A stretch of DNA of 25,334 bases from positions 1 to 25,334 of the IMG/VR virus record IMGVR_UViG_3300046007_007079. One strand, 5' to 3'. Below the pieces are notes generated by a model. It did no database searches, was not told where the DNA came from, and was given only the letters and a program-made list of their open reading frames with translations. This DNA is from a virus. Within the stretch, counting starts at the first letter, position 1. Each line of letters opens with the position of its first letter. Shown here piece by piece: positions 7,838-15,197 of the stretch. Position numbers and translations under genes: made by a program.

Positions 7838-8610
7838 AAAAATTAAATTATTACATTGTATATCATTCTACTATAGAAGAATCTTTTACGGATTCTATTC
7901 CTAATGATACAAGAATTTTTACAAAAGTAGGATTTAGTGAATCTAAGATTAGAAAAGAGCTGCAAAAACTAGAATTAAATTCTTTACCTAATTATTTTCA
8001 ATTATCACAAAGTTATGGAGAGGGACAAGTTTTATTTAATTTATTTTTAAACCCACAGGTCTATACTCAATCTGAATATATAGGCTTTGGACAATATGAT
8101 ATACAACTTTTAGTACCTTATAAAAATTTTGAAAATTATATAAAACCAAATAATCTTTTAGCTTTTGAATATTCTACACTACGGCAAGATTATAATCAAA
8201 GAATATTAATGGATCTAAATCAAAGAAATAAATTGTGCGGCGAAGGATATAATTGCTATAATCAAATAATAAAAGATTATAATTATTTTTTTAAAACTAA
8301 TCATAAACTTGAGGATCATTGGCATAAAGAAATAGCGTTATGTTCAGCATTTATTATAAAAACTGAAATTTATACTAAATTAATGAATTGGTTATATGTA
8401 ATGATACTATCAAATAAATGGAATTGGTTTGATGAAAATAATCAGCACAGAATTCAAGCTGGACTTTTTGAAAGACATTGCGCTGTATTCTTAATGTTAG
8501 AAAATTTAAACTATATTAGGATACCCACGATACATCATGGAACCCCAGAGTTTAAACAATATATAAAAACAAAATATTTAGAAATAAACGATAAGTCTAA
8601 CTATTATTGA
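7834..8610 (+). CDS. DUF4422-like putative glycosyltransferase
   Basis: 258 aa, tentatively assigned. The layout resembles DUF4422 capsular-polysaccharide glycosyltransferases: an N-terminal YYIVYHSTIE strand, SEYIGFGQYDIQL in place of 'dyiGf-HYRR', CSAFIIKTEIY--LMNWLY in place of 'm-imrk-ifd-Y--wlf', and a late GLFERHCAVFLMLENL segment. The canonical HYRR residues are not preserved. The family call therefore rests on pattern order and on the surrounding glycosyltransferases. No membrane segments are seen. The gene starts on an ATGA overlap with its neighbour. Profile comparison could place it differently. Confidence 0.5.
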   Translation: MKKLNYYIVYHSTIEESFTDSIPNDTRIFTKVGFSESKIRKELQKLELNSLPNYFQLSQSYGEGQVLFNLFLNPQVYTQSEYIGFGQYDIQLLVPYKNFENYIKPNNLLAFEYSTLRQDYNQRILMDLNQRNKLCGEGYNCYNQIIKDYNYFFKTNHKLEDHWHKEIALCSAFIIKTEIYTKLMNWLYVMILSNKWNWFDENNQHRIQAGLFERHCAVFLMLENLNYIRIPTIHHGTPEFKQYIKTKYLEINDKSNYY

Positions 8611-8612
8611 TA

Positions 8613-9143
8613 ATGGCAACAACACTTAGACAAGATTTATTTCATAAATATTCACAGGGATCAGAGGTATTCTTTGAGACTGGTACATATAAAGGAGAAG
8701 GAATAGAGGAAGCCTTAAAATATAATTTTAAGGAATTTTATAGCATAGAACTTTTTAAACCATTATATAATTTTTGTATAGAAAAATTTAAAAATCAAGA
8801 TAATATTAAAATATATTTTGGAGATAGTTCTGAAATATTAGGAGATATTGTAAAAAGTATAGATAAAAAAATAACTTTTTGGCTAGATGGACATTTTTCT
8901 GGAGATCATACAGCAAAAGGCAAAAAAATATCGCCAATAATTGAAGAATTAAATCAAATACAAAATCATAAAAGAAATGATCATATAATTATGATTGATG
9001 ATCTAAGATATGTAAGGCAAGGCTATTATGAAATGAATATGCCTCAAATTATCAATAAATTAAAAGATATTAACAAAGATTATGAAATACTTTTTGAAAA
9101 TGGCGTAGATGTAGATGATATTCTGGTAGCATATATTAAATGA
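8613..9143 (+). CDS. SAM-dependent methyltransferase-like protein
   Basis: About 176 aa with a class I methyltransferase-like core. FFETGTYKGEGIEEAL (F20-L35) matches motif I (E22-x-G24...G28). YSIELFKPLYNF fits the acidic end of beta-2, and GDSSEIL fits motif II. FWLDGHFSGDHT corresponds to the 'fwlDgH-s---T' strand found in small uncharacterised proteins near glycan genes. IIMIDDLR is a later core strand. ATG 8613 lies two bases after the previous stop and is preferred over the overlapping TTG at 8607. Likely role is methylating or otherwise modifying a sugar intermediate; this is inferred from neighbours only. Confidence 0.6.
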   Translation: MATTLRQDLFHKYSQGSEVFFETGTYKGEGIEEALKYNFKEFYSIELFKPLYNFCIEKFKNQDNIKIYFGDSSEILGDIVKSIDKKITFWLDGHFSGDHTAKGKKISPIIEELNQIQNHKRNDHIIMIDDLRYVRQGYYEMNMPQIINKLKDINKDYEILFENGVDVDDILVAYIK

Positions 9144-10132
9144 AAATATTAATTACTGGTGGAGCAGGAATGATCGGTAGTGTTTTATCTAGATATTTTC
9201 TTGATAAAAAATATAATATCATTCTATTGGATAATTTAAGCGGAGGATTTAAAGAAAATCTTCCTGAGAATATTAAATTTTATTTAAATGATATTTGCGA
9301 TACTAATTCTATAAATAAAATATTTGAATTAGAGAATCCAGACTATGTGATACATTGCGCTGCATATGCAGCCGAGATTTTAAGTCCATTTATAAGAAAA
9401 TATAATTATGAAAACAATTTAATAGGATCGATAAATATCATAAATGCTTGTATAAATTACAATGTTAAAAAGATAATCAATTTTTCTAGTTTTGCAACAT
9501 ATGGAGATGGCAATCCACCCTTTAAAGAAGATCACGTAAGAAATCCTAAAGATCCATATGGTATTGCAAAATTAGCCATAGAGATGGATTTGAAAGAAGC
9601 TTATGAACATTTTGGATTAAAGTATTCTACAATATTACCGCACAATGTTGTATCAAAATATCAAAACTATTGGGATAAATATAGAAATGCTATAGCAATT
9701 TGGATTAGACAAGCTTCTCTTCTCGAGGATATTACTATTTTTGGAGATGGGTTACAAACGAGAGCTTTTTCAGATTGTCAATTTTTATGTGATCCAATAG
9801 AAAAACTATTAACGAATTATGATGATCATTTTTTTAATATAGGATCAGATCGTCCAGTATCAATTAAAGATGCAGCTGAACTAGTTCTAAATATAGGTAA
9901 GGATTTTGGATTTAATAAATCAAAGCTCGTATTTCTAGAAAAAAGAAGAGAGGTAGTACATGCTTTTTGCGACCATCAAAAAGCTAAAGATTTATTAAAT
10001 TTTAAAGATAAGACAGATCTTAAAAATCTTATAAAAGAGATGTATGAATATTATATTCAATTTCCAAATAAAAAAGTAGAGTATATGAACTATGAAATAG
10101 ATAAGAATATATACTCTTTTTGGAAAAAATGA
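9140..10132 (+). CDS. NAD(P)-dependent nucleotide-sugar epimerase/dehydratase (extended SDR)
   Basis: 330-aa extended short-chain dehydrogenase/reductase of the UDP-glucose 4-epimerase group. The cofactor motif GGAGMIG is at 7-13. VIHCAAYAA is the NNAG-equivalent segment, SSFATYGDG carries the Ser/Thr region, and the catalytic pair is Y140-x-x-x-K144 in DPYGIAK. FNIGSDRPVSIKDAAELV is the expected C-terminal substrate-domain segment. It should interconvert or oxidise/reduce a nucleotide-activated hexose. Whether it epimerises UDP-sugars or reduces the 4-keto product of the neighbouring GDP-mannose dehydratase cannot be decided here. It starts on an ATGA overlap, within the glycan operon. Confidence 0.85.
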   Translation: MKILITGGAGMIGSVLSRYFLDKKYNIILLDNLSGGFKENLPENIKFYLNDICDTNSINKIFELENPDYVIHCAAYAAEILSPFIRKYNYENNLIGSINIINACINYNVKKIINFSSFATYGDGNPPFKEDHVRNPKDPYGIAKLAIEMDLKEAYEHFGLKYSTILPHNVVSKYQNYWDKYRNAIAIWIRQASLLEDITIFGDGLQTRAFSDCQFLCDPIEKLLTNYDDHFFNIGSDRPVSIKDAAELVLNIGKDFGFNKSKLVFLEKRREVVHAFCDHQKAKDLLNFKDKTDLKNLIKEMYEYYIQFPNKKVEYMNYEIDKNIYSFWKK

Positions 10133-10133
10133 A

Positions 10134-10733
10134 ATGAATAAAGCTTATATTAAAAATCTTTTAAAAAAAGATAATCCTATTATTTTTGAAATTGGTTGCG
10201 CAGATGGGATTGATACCCAACAATTTTTAAATGAGTTTTCTGAAATCAAAATTTATGCTTTTGAACCAGATCCATATAATCTAAATATTATTAAGAATAA
10301 AAATTTTGATAAAAGATTTAATATCTTCAAAGGGGTTGTAAGTAGTACTGATGGTACTAGATATTTTTTAAGGTCTGATGGATCTAGACATTCTGGATCA
10401 ATACTAAAACCTAAAAATCATTTAAATATTTGGCCAGAAGTACATTTTACAGAACAAATAGAAGTAGAATCAATTAGATTAGATACATTCTGTGAAATTA
10501 ATTTAATTAATCAAATAGATTTTATATGGATAGATGCGCAGGGAGCAGAGGGTGAAATCCTCAAGAGTGGAAAAAATATATTAAAAAATACAAAATATAT
10601 ATATACAGAATACTCTGATAATGAATGGTATGAGAATCAACCAAATCTACAAATGTTAATAGATATTTTAGGTGAAAATTGGATTTTAAAAGAAAAATTT
10701 CAAGCAGATGTTCTATTTGAAAATATAAATTAA
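10134..10733 (+). CDS. FkbM-family methyltransferase
   Basis: 199-aa SAM-dependent methyltransferase of the FkbM family. Motif I is PIIFEIGCADGIDTQQF (15-31), followed by IYAFEPDPYNL for the cofactor ribose region, GSILKPK and SIRLDTF. IDFIWIDAQGAEGEILKSG is diagnostic of FkbM ('d-iklDvqGaE--vL-G'). FkbM proteins O-methylate sugars or polyketides, and in polysaccharide or phage clusters presumably methylate sugar hydroxyls. One base separates it from the SDR gene upstream. No Shine-Dalgarno is seen. Substrate unknown. Confidence 0.85.
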   Translation: MNKAYIKNLLKKDNPIIFEIGCADGIDTQQFLNEFSEIKIYAFEPDPYNLNIIKNKNFDKRFNIFKGVVSSTDGTRYFLRSDGSRHSGSILKPKNHLNIWPEVHFTEQIEVESIRLDTFCEINLINQIDFIWIDAQGAEGEILKSGKNILKNTKYIYTEYSDNEWYENQPNLQMLIDILGENWILKEKFQADVLFENIN

Positions 10734-10744
10734 ATTAATAGTAT
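10717..10744 (+). promoter_or_regulatory. Possible weak promoter upstream of GMD gene
   Basis: TTGAAA (10717-10722), 16 nt, then TAGTAT (10739-10744), ending 6 nt before the ATG at 10751. An overlapping TATTAT (10742-10747) is another -10 candidate. Spacing to the start codon matches the stronger promoters here, but in such AT-rich DNA a chance match is likely. Confidence 0.3.
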
Positions 10745-10750
10745 TATATA

Positions 10751-11887
10751 ATGAATAATATTCAAGAAACTTATTACGGAAAAAAGATAGACACCGCAAA
10801 TATCTTAAATATTGAGGATGCCAGTAAGTTGATCAATGGAAGAAGAACTGTAGTAATAACTGGAGTAACTGGTCAAGATGGAAGCCATATGGTTGATTTT
10901 CTACTGAAAAATACAGATTATGTTATCTTTGGTGGAGTAAGAAGATTAAGCGTTTATAATCACGAAAATATTAAACATATAAATTCAAATAGATTTTATC
11001 TTATTAATTTTGATTTAACTGATTCTCATGCTATATCTAGAACAATAGAAAAAATTCAACCAGATTATTTTATTAACTTTGCTGCTCAAAGTTTTGTGGC
11101 TAGTAGCTGGGATTTTGCTCGACAAACTTGGCAAACTAATTCTACTGCAGTACTTGATATTTTAGAAGCCATTAGACTTTATAAACCATCTTGTAGACTT
11201 TATCAAGCTGGATCTAGCGAAGAATTTGGGAATGTTCAGTATATCCCACAAGACGAAAATCATCCGTTAAAACCTCGAAGTCCATACGGAGCAAGTAAAG
11301 CCGCCTCTAGACAATTGGTTAAAGTATATAGAGAATCTTATAATATTTACGCTATTCAAGGATGGCTATTTAATCATGAAGGCACAAGACGAGGCGAAGA
11401 ATTCGTGACTAGAAAAATTACAAAAAATGTAGCAAGAATTTATAATGCAATAAAAAATAATAAGGAATTTAAACCACTTGAATTAGGCAATATAGACGCA
11501 AAAAGAGATTGGAGCGATGCAGAAGATTTTGTAGAAGGCGTTTGGATGATGTTAAATCAAGATAAATATAATTTAAATTACGATGGAATACCAAAAGAAT
11601 ATATTTTTTCATCTAATGAAACTCACACAATTCGAGAATTTGCAGAGAAAGCTTTTACTTACGCTGGTATCAGTGGAGAATGGGTTGGACAGAAAGAACA
11701 TGAGGTATATCTTTCAAAAGATAAGAAAGTGTTAATTCAAATCAATCCAAAATTCTATAGACCTGCTGAAGTAGATCTTTTACTTGGAACATCAGATAAA
11801 GCTAGGAAAGAATTAAATTGGAAGCCTAAAATCTCATTTGATAATCTTATTAAAAAAATGATAGATCACGATATTAATAATGAATAA
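10751..11887 (+). CDS. gmd: GDP-mannose 4,6-dehydratase
   Basis: 378 aa. It converts GDP-D-mannose to GDP-4-keto-6-deoxy-D-mannose, the first step to GDP-L-fucose, GDP-D-rhamnose and related deoxysugars. The signature is strong: TGVTGQDGS (37-45), [20 protein letters not shown] (Ser-Ser-Glu catalytic region), SPYGASKAA with Y179 and K183, [18 protein letters not shown], and [22 protein letters not shown] is the expected C-terminal block. There is an N-terminal extension of about 34 residues before the Rossmann core compared with the usual enzyme. It probably supplies the donor for the GT10-like transferase at 6258-7109. It overlaps the next gene by 8 nt. Confidence 0.93.
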   Translation: MNNIQETYYGKKIDTANILNIEDASKLINGRRTVVITGVTGQDGSHMVDFLLKNTDYVIFGGVRRLSVYNHENIKHINSNRFYLINFDLTDSHAISRTIEKIQPDYFINFAAQSFVASSWDFARQTWQTNSTAVLDILEAIRLYKPSCRLYQAGSSEEFGNVQYIPQDENHPLKPRSPYGASKAASRQLVKVYRESYNIYAIQGWLFNHEGTRRGEEFVTRKITKNVARIYNAIKNNKEFKPLELGNIDAKRDWSDAEDFVEGVWMMLNQDKYNLNYDGIPKEYIFSSNETHTIREFAEKAFTYAGISGEWVGQKEHEVYLSKDKKVLIQINPKFYRPAEVDLLLGTSDKARKELNWKPKISFDNLIKKMIDHDINNE

Positions 11888-12956
11888 TTTTAAAAAAAAG
11901 ATTTTAGTAACAGGATCATCAGGTTTAATTGGATCTGAAACTGTATCATTTTTTTATTTACAAAATTATGAGATACATGGTATAGACAATAATCAGAGAG
12001 CAGTATTTTTTGGTCCAAATGGAGATACTCGCTGGAACCAATTAGAAATGCAAAGAAAATATAAAAATTTTGTACATCATGAAATAGATATAAGAGATAG
12101 AAATGGTATATTAAATTTAATAGAAAAAATAAAACCAGATATTATTATTCATACAGCAGCTCAACCTAGTCATGATTTAGCAGCAACAATTCCATTTGAA
12201 GATTTTGATACAAATGCGGTTGGAACATTAAATTTACTGGAAGCCGCAAGGAGATTCTGTCCAGATGTAATTTTCATACATATGTCTACTAATAAAGTCT
12301 ATGGAGATAGACCAAACCAAATAAAATTAAAAGAATTAGAAACGAGATGGGATTATGAAGATATAAATTATATAAATGGCATTAATGAAAATTTTTCAAT
12401 AGATAATAGTAAACACTCACTTTTTGGTGCATCAAAATTAGCTTCAGATATAATGGTTCAAGAATATGGTAGATATTTTAATATTAAAACTTGCTGCTTG
12501 AGAGGTGGATGTCTTACTGGGCCAAATCACAGTGGGGTTGAGCTACATGGATTTTTATCATATTTAATAAAATGTAATCTAGAAGAAAGAGTATTTAAAA
12601 TTTACGGATACAAAGGCAAGCAGGTTAGAGATAATATTCATTCTGTAGATGTAGTTAATTTTATAATGAATTTTATAGAATCTCCAAGAATTGGAGAAGT
12701 ATATAATTTAGGAGGAGGAAGAGATAATAGCTGTTCTATATTAGAAGCATTTTCAAAAATAGAAACTATAACTAATAAGAAGATGAAATATGAATATATA
12801 GAGAAGAATCGCGAAGGAGATCATATCTGCTATATATCAGATTTGTCAAAGATTCATAAACATTTCCCTAATTGGAAAATAACTAAATCGTTAGATTCAA
12901 TTCTAATCGAAATAGCAGAATCTTGGAAAAAAAGAATAGAAATTGATTGTAATTAG
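11880..12956 (+). CDS. CDP-paratose 2-epimerase-like SDR
   Basis: 358-aa extended SDR. It has the cofactor motif [10 protein letters not shown] (11-20), a long insert after beta-2 ([11 protein letters not shown]) as in CDP-paratose/tyvelose 2-epimerase-like proteins, [25 protein letters not shown], then [20 protein letters not shown] and [12 protein letters not shown]. The catalytic Tyr position appears to be Phe: SLFGASK gives F182-x-x-x-K186. I recall the same replacement in relatives but cannot check it, so the chemistry may differ from a standard Tyr-dependent SDR. It is the last gene of the glycan cassette, just before a promoter that starts the replication module. Exact nucleotide-sugar substrate unknown. 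Confidence 0.75.
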   Translation: MNNFKKKILVTGSSGLIGSETVSFFYLQNYEIHGIDNNQRAVFFGPNGDTRWNQLEMQRKYKNFVHHEIDIRDRNGILNLIEKIKPDIIIHTAAQPSHDLAATIPFEDFDTNAVGTLNLLEAARRFCPDVIFIHMSTNKVYGDRPNQIKLKELETRWDYEDINYINGINENFSIDNSKHSLFGASKLASDIMVQEYGRYFNIKTCCLRGGCLTGPNHSGVELHGFLSYLIKCNLEERVFKIYGYKGKQVRDNIHSVDVVNFIMNFIESPRIGEVYNLGGGRDNSCSILEAFSKIETITNKKMKYEYIEKNREGDHICYISDLSKIHKHFPNWKITKSLDSILIEIAESWKKRIEIDCN

Positions 12957-12975
12957 TATTTATTTATTGTATTAT
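12947..12975 (+). promoter_or_regulatory. Sigma70-like promoter at start of recombination/replication module
   Basis: TTGTAA (12947-12952), a 17-nt spacer and TATTAT (12970-12975), ending 7 nt before the ATG at 12983. An alternative -10, TATACT, lies at 12973-12978. The intergenic gap is only 26 bp and is filled by this element. Confidence 0.45.
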
Positions 12976-12982
12976 ACTATTA

Positions 12983-13321
12983 ATGCATAATCATAAACTT
13001 TGTCAATTTATAGCTAAAAAATATATAAAAGGAAATATTAATTGGCCAAGAGAAATTAAAATAGCTCAAAAATTAACTAAAAAATTAAAAGAATTTGAAT
13101 TTTGGGAAAACCTTCAAGATCTTAAGAGTCCACCTCCATCACTAGCATGGTTTCTTAAACCAGAAGGTAAAGCCTTTCTATTAAAAGAATATGAAAAATT
13201 TAAATTAAATTTAAATACCGAAACTGTAAAACTAGAAGAAAATAAAGTCCAAGATGATAAAAAGATTTGCCAAAAACCTAAAACCTTGATAGAATTTATA
13301 AGATATGGGAAGAAAACCTAA
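12983..13321 (+). CDS. Hypothetical 112-aa protein
   Basis: Not recognised. It is a basic, Lys-rich, probably helical protein beginning MHNHKLCQFIAKKY, with a central LKSPPPSLAWFLKPEG segment and no cysteine pair or membrane helix. The 3' end overlaps the recombinase start by 17 nt in a different frame. It is first in the recombination/replication transcription unit, so an accessory or regulatory role in replication is plausible but unproven. The octapeptide NLQDLKSP also occurs in the fingers region of the DNA polymerase at 21247-23841, probably by chance. Confidence 0.6.
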   Translation: MHNHKLCQFIAKKYIKGNINWPREIKIAQKLTKKLKEFEFWENLQDLKSPPPSLAWFLKPEGKAFLLKEYEKFKLNLNTETVKLEENKVQDDKKICQKPKTLIEFIRYGKKT

Positions 13322-14447
13322 AGAAGAAATTATTGAATCATCTGGTCCAAGCGCATCAGATAGACTACTATCCTTTTTAAAGGAAAATAAAGAAGATCAT
13401 TATAATTTTGAAGATGAAATCTATTATAAAGTATCTACTGGTAGTTTAAATCTTGATATTGCTACAGGTGGTGGTCTATGTCCAGGACTCCATAGATTTA
13501 TTGGAATGAATGAAGGTGGAAAAACTTCAGAAGCACTTGAAGTAACAAAAAATTTTCTTAGAACAGTAGATAATTCTAGAGCTTTACTTTTTAAAGCGGA
13601 AGGAAGATTGAGTAAAGAAATCAAAGAACGCTCTGGAATTAAATTCGTAACTGATCCCAAAGAATGGGTTGATGGGACTTGTTTCGTATTTGAGTCTAAT
13701 ATTTTTGAAACAGTTTCAGAATTAATGAAAGACTTGATCCAATCCAATGATGAGAATAAAAGATATATGTTTATTCTTGATTCGGTTGATGGATTGATGA
13801 CTAAAGGCGATGCTCAAAAAAGTATGACAGAAGCAACAAAGGTTGCAGGAGGAGCAGTAATTTCATCCATGTTGATGAAGAAAATTTCTCTTGCACTTTC
13901 TAAACGTGGGCATATGGCTATCTTTATTAGTCAAGTCAGATCTGATATTAAACTTGATCCTTATGCTGCAAATAAAGATATCCGTCAAACTACTGCAACA
14001 GGTGGAAATGCTTTGCTACATTTTGCTAATTGGATTCTTGAATTTGAACCAAAGTTTAATAAAGATCTTATCCTTGAAAAACCAAACGATAAATACGATC
14101 CAGTTAAGAATAAGATAATTGGACACAATGTTAAAATTGTGATTAAAAAATCAACAAATGAATCCACCAACTCTAAGATTCAATATCCAATTAAATATGG
14201 TCGTAAAGATGGTTCTTCTGTTTGGAGAGAATACGAGGTTATCGATCAAATCCTAGCTTGGGAATTTGCAACTGCAAAAGGAGCGTGGGTTACTTTCTCT
14301 GATGAAATCATTGAAGAACTTAAAAAAGTAGACCTAGAACTTAAGAAGCAACATCAAGGCGTAGATAATCTAAGGTCTTATCTTGAAGAAAACAAACCAA
14401 TTGTAGACTATTTCTATAGTAAATTTATTAATACTCTTGCATCATGA
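13305..14447 (+). CDS. RecA/UvsX-like recombinase
   Basis: 380-aa ATP-dependent strand-exchange protein. Domain order follows RecA: KVSTGSLNLDIATGGGLCPG (the 'pTGs--LD-aLGiGG-P-G' region), Walker A GMNEGGKT (67-74), and RALLFKAEGRLSKE, where RecA has 'aafidaEhald'. Walker B is YMFILDSVDGL with D159. FISQVRSDI is the sensor strand, and TTATGGNALLHFANWILEF corresponds to the 'tTgG-Alkf-aS-r---r' region. The classical RecA N-terminal helix region is reduced and the C-terminal ~130 residues are divergent, as in phage UvsX-type proteins. It likely serves recombination-dependent replication and repair. The next gene overlaps by ATGA. Confidence 0.88.
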   Translation: MGRKPKEEIIESSGPSASDRLLSFLKENKEDHYNFEDEIYYKVSTGSLNLDIATGGGLCPGLHRFIGMNEGGKTSEALEVTKNFLRTVDNSRALLFKAEGRLSKEIKERSGIKFVTDPKEWVDGTCFVFESNIFETVSELMKDLIQSNDENKRYMFILDSVDGLMTKGDAQKSMTEATKVAGGAVISSMLMKKISLALSKRGHMAIFISQVRSDIKLDPYAANKDIRQTTATGGNALLHFANWILEFEPKFNKDLILEKPNDKYDPVKNKIIGHNVKIVIKKSTNESTNSKIQYPIKYGRKDGSSVWREYEVIDQILAWEFATAKGAWVTFSDEIIEELKKVDLELKKQHQGVDNLRSYLEENKPIVDYFYSKFINTLAS

Positions 14448-14863
14448 GATTATTAAATATTAACGGAAAACTCGTTAATAAAAATGTAAGAAACTATCTA
14501 GTAGACTGGGAAGGTAAAAGCCGAAGTAAACTTCAATTTAATTTTAAACAATTCTTTTATCCTTATTGGAAGAATCATATTGTTTATGAAGAATTTCCAG
14601 TTTATGGAACAATGCTTAAGGTTGATATATTAAATGCAACAAAAAAGATAGCAGTTGAGATACAAGGCAATCAACACGAATCCTTTAATCAATTCTTTCA
14701 TGATAATTCAAGGTTAAAGTATTTAAATAGTATAAAAAGAGATGTCAAAAAAGAAAAATGGCTTGAATTAAATGGATTTAAATTTCTTGAATTGTATGAA
14801 AATGATTTGAAAAATATATCACCACAATATATAGAAGAAAAGTGCGGAATTTTAATTATTTAA
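14444..14863 (+). CDS. VSR/DUF559-like PD-(D/E)XK nuclease
   Basis: 139-aa small nuclease candidate. The core GTMLKVDILNATKKIAVEIQGNQH gives D61, E72-x-Q74 and H78. It is followed by a KEKWLELNGFKFLELYENDL segment typical of VSR/DUF559-type endonucleases ('fkVDf---kklaVEidG--H ... R---L---Gw-vlr---ndl'). The Q in place of Lys of the ExK motif is normal for VSR-like relatives. It sits between recombinase and helicase genes and overlaps the recombinase stop, so a role in processing recombination or replication intermediates is plausible. A mobile or mismatch-type endonuclease is the alternative. Confidence 0.65.
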   Translation: MRLLNINGKLVNKNVRNYLVDWEGKSRSKLQFNFKQFFYPYWKNHIVYEEFPVYGTMLKVDILNATKKIAVEIQGNQHESFNQFFHDNSRLKYLNSIKRDVKKEKWLELNGFKFLELYENDLKNISPQYIEEKCGILII

Positions 14864-14878
14864 GTGTAAAAGTTTTTG

Positions 14879-15154
14879 GTGACAAATAAAAGAAAAAGTT
14901 TTAAAATACCAGATTCTCTATTAAAGCAAATTGATGAATGCAGTTTTGGTGGATATATTCTTTTTAACTTTTCCAGTAAAGGTGAACCTCAAGTTTTTAC
15001 AAAATTTGATAATCAAATAAATGCAATGGCTCTTTTATATTATGTTAATACTTGGAGTCAAAGCGTAGATCAACTGAATTTAGAGGCTACTACCGATCAA
15101 ATAGCAAGAACTAACCAAGAAGACGATTTTGATAATCCAGAAGATAAAGATTAA
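14879..15154 (+). CDS. Hypothetical ~91-aa protein with acidic tail
   Basis: Not recognised. A basic N-terminus (TNKRKSFKIPDSLLKQIDE) is followed by a short hydrophobic/aromatic core (GGYILFNF, ALLYYVNTW) and a strongly acidic C-terminus with Glu/Asp clusters ending EDKD. I prefer GTG 14879; TTG 14876 is the in-frame alternative one codon upstream. Neither has a clear Shine-Dalgarno. It lies just ahead of the helicase promoter, so a helicase-loader or regulator role is possible, but nothing in the sequence proves it. Confidence 0.55.
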   Translation: MTNKRKSFKIPDSLLKQIDECSFGGYILFNFSSKGEPQVFTKFDNQINAMALLYYVNTWSQSVDQLNLEATTDQIARTNQEDDFDNPEDKD

Positions 15155-15159
15155 AACTC

Positions 15160-15188
15160 TTGACTTTTAATTTCTAGTTTGGTATTAT
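15160..15188 (+). promoter_or_regulatory. Sigma70-like promoter for DnaB-like helicase
   Basis: TTGACT (15160-15165), exactly 17 nt, then TATTAT (15183-15188), ending 9 nt before the ATG at 15198. An AAAGG just upstream of the ATG is too close for an efficient Shine-Dalgarno. The predicted mRNA has essentially no leader. Confidence 0.65.
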
Positions 15189-15197
15189 ATATAAAGG

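Noticed and set aside
8578-8607. Promoter TTAGAA-18-TATTAT before the 8613 gene
   Set aside because: The -35 match is poor and the element lies wholly inside coding sequence of a tightly coupled operon. Not counted among the supported promoters.
13424-13747. Minus-strand ORF opposite the RecA-like gene (107 aa)
   Set aside because: It lies fully inside a well-supported + strand gene with Walker motifs, and its product has no recognisable features. The other minus-strand ORFs (for example 234-437, 1999-2247, 3516-3713, 5896-6099, 6637-6846, 13985-14170) are rejected for the same reason.
13891-14118. 75-aa + strand ORF in another frame within the RecA-like gene
   Set aside because: It overlaps the conserved recombinase core, and its Leu/Ile-rich product is typical of frame-shifted AT-rich coding sequence.
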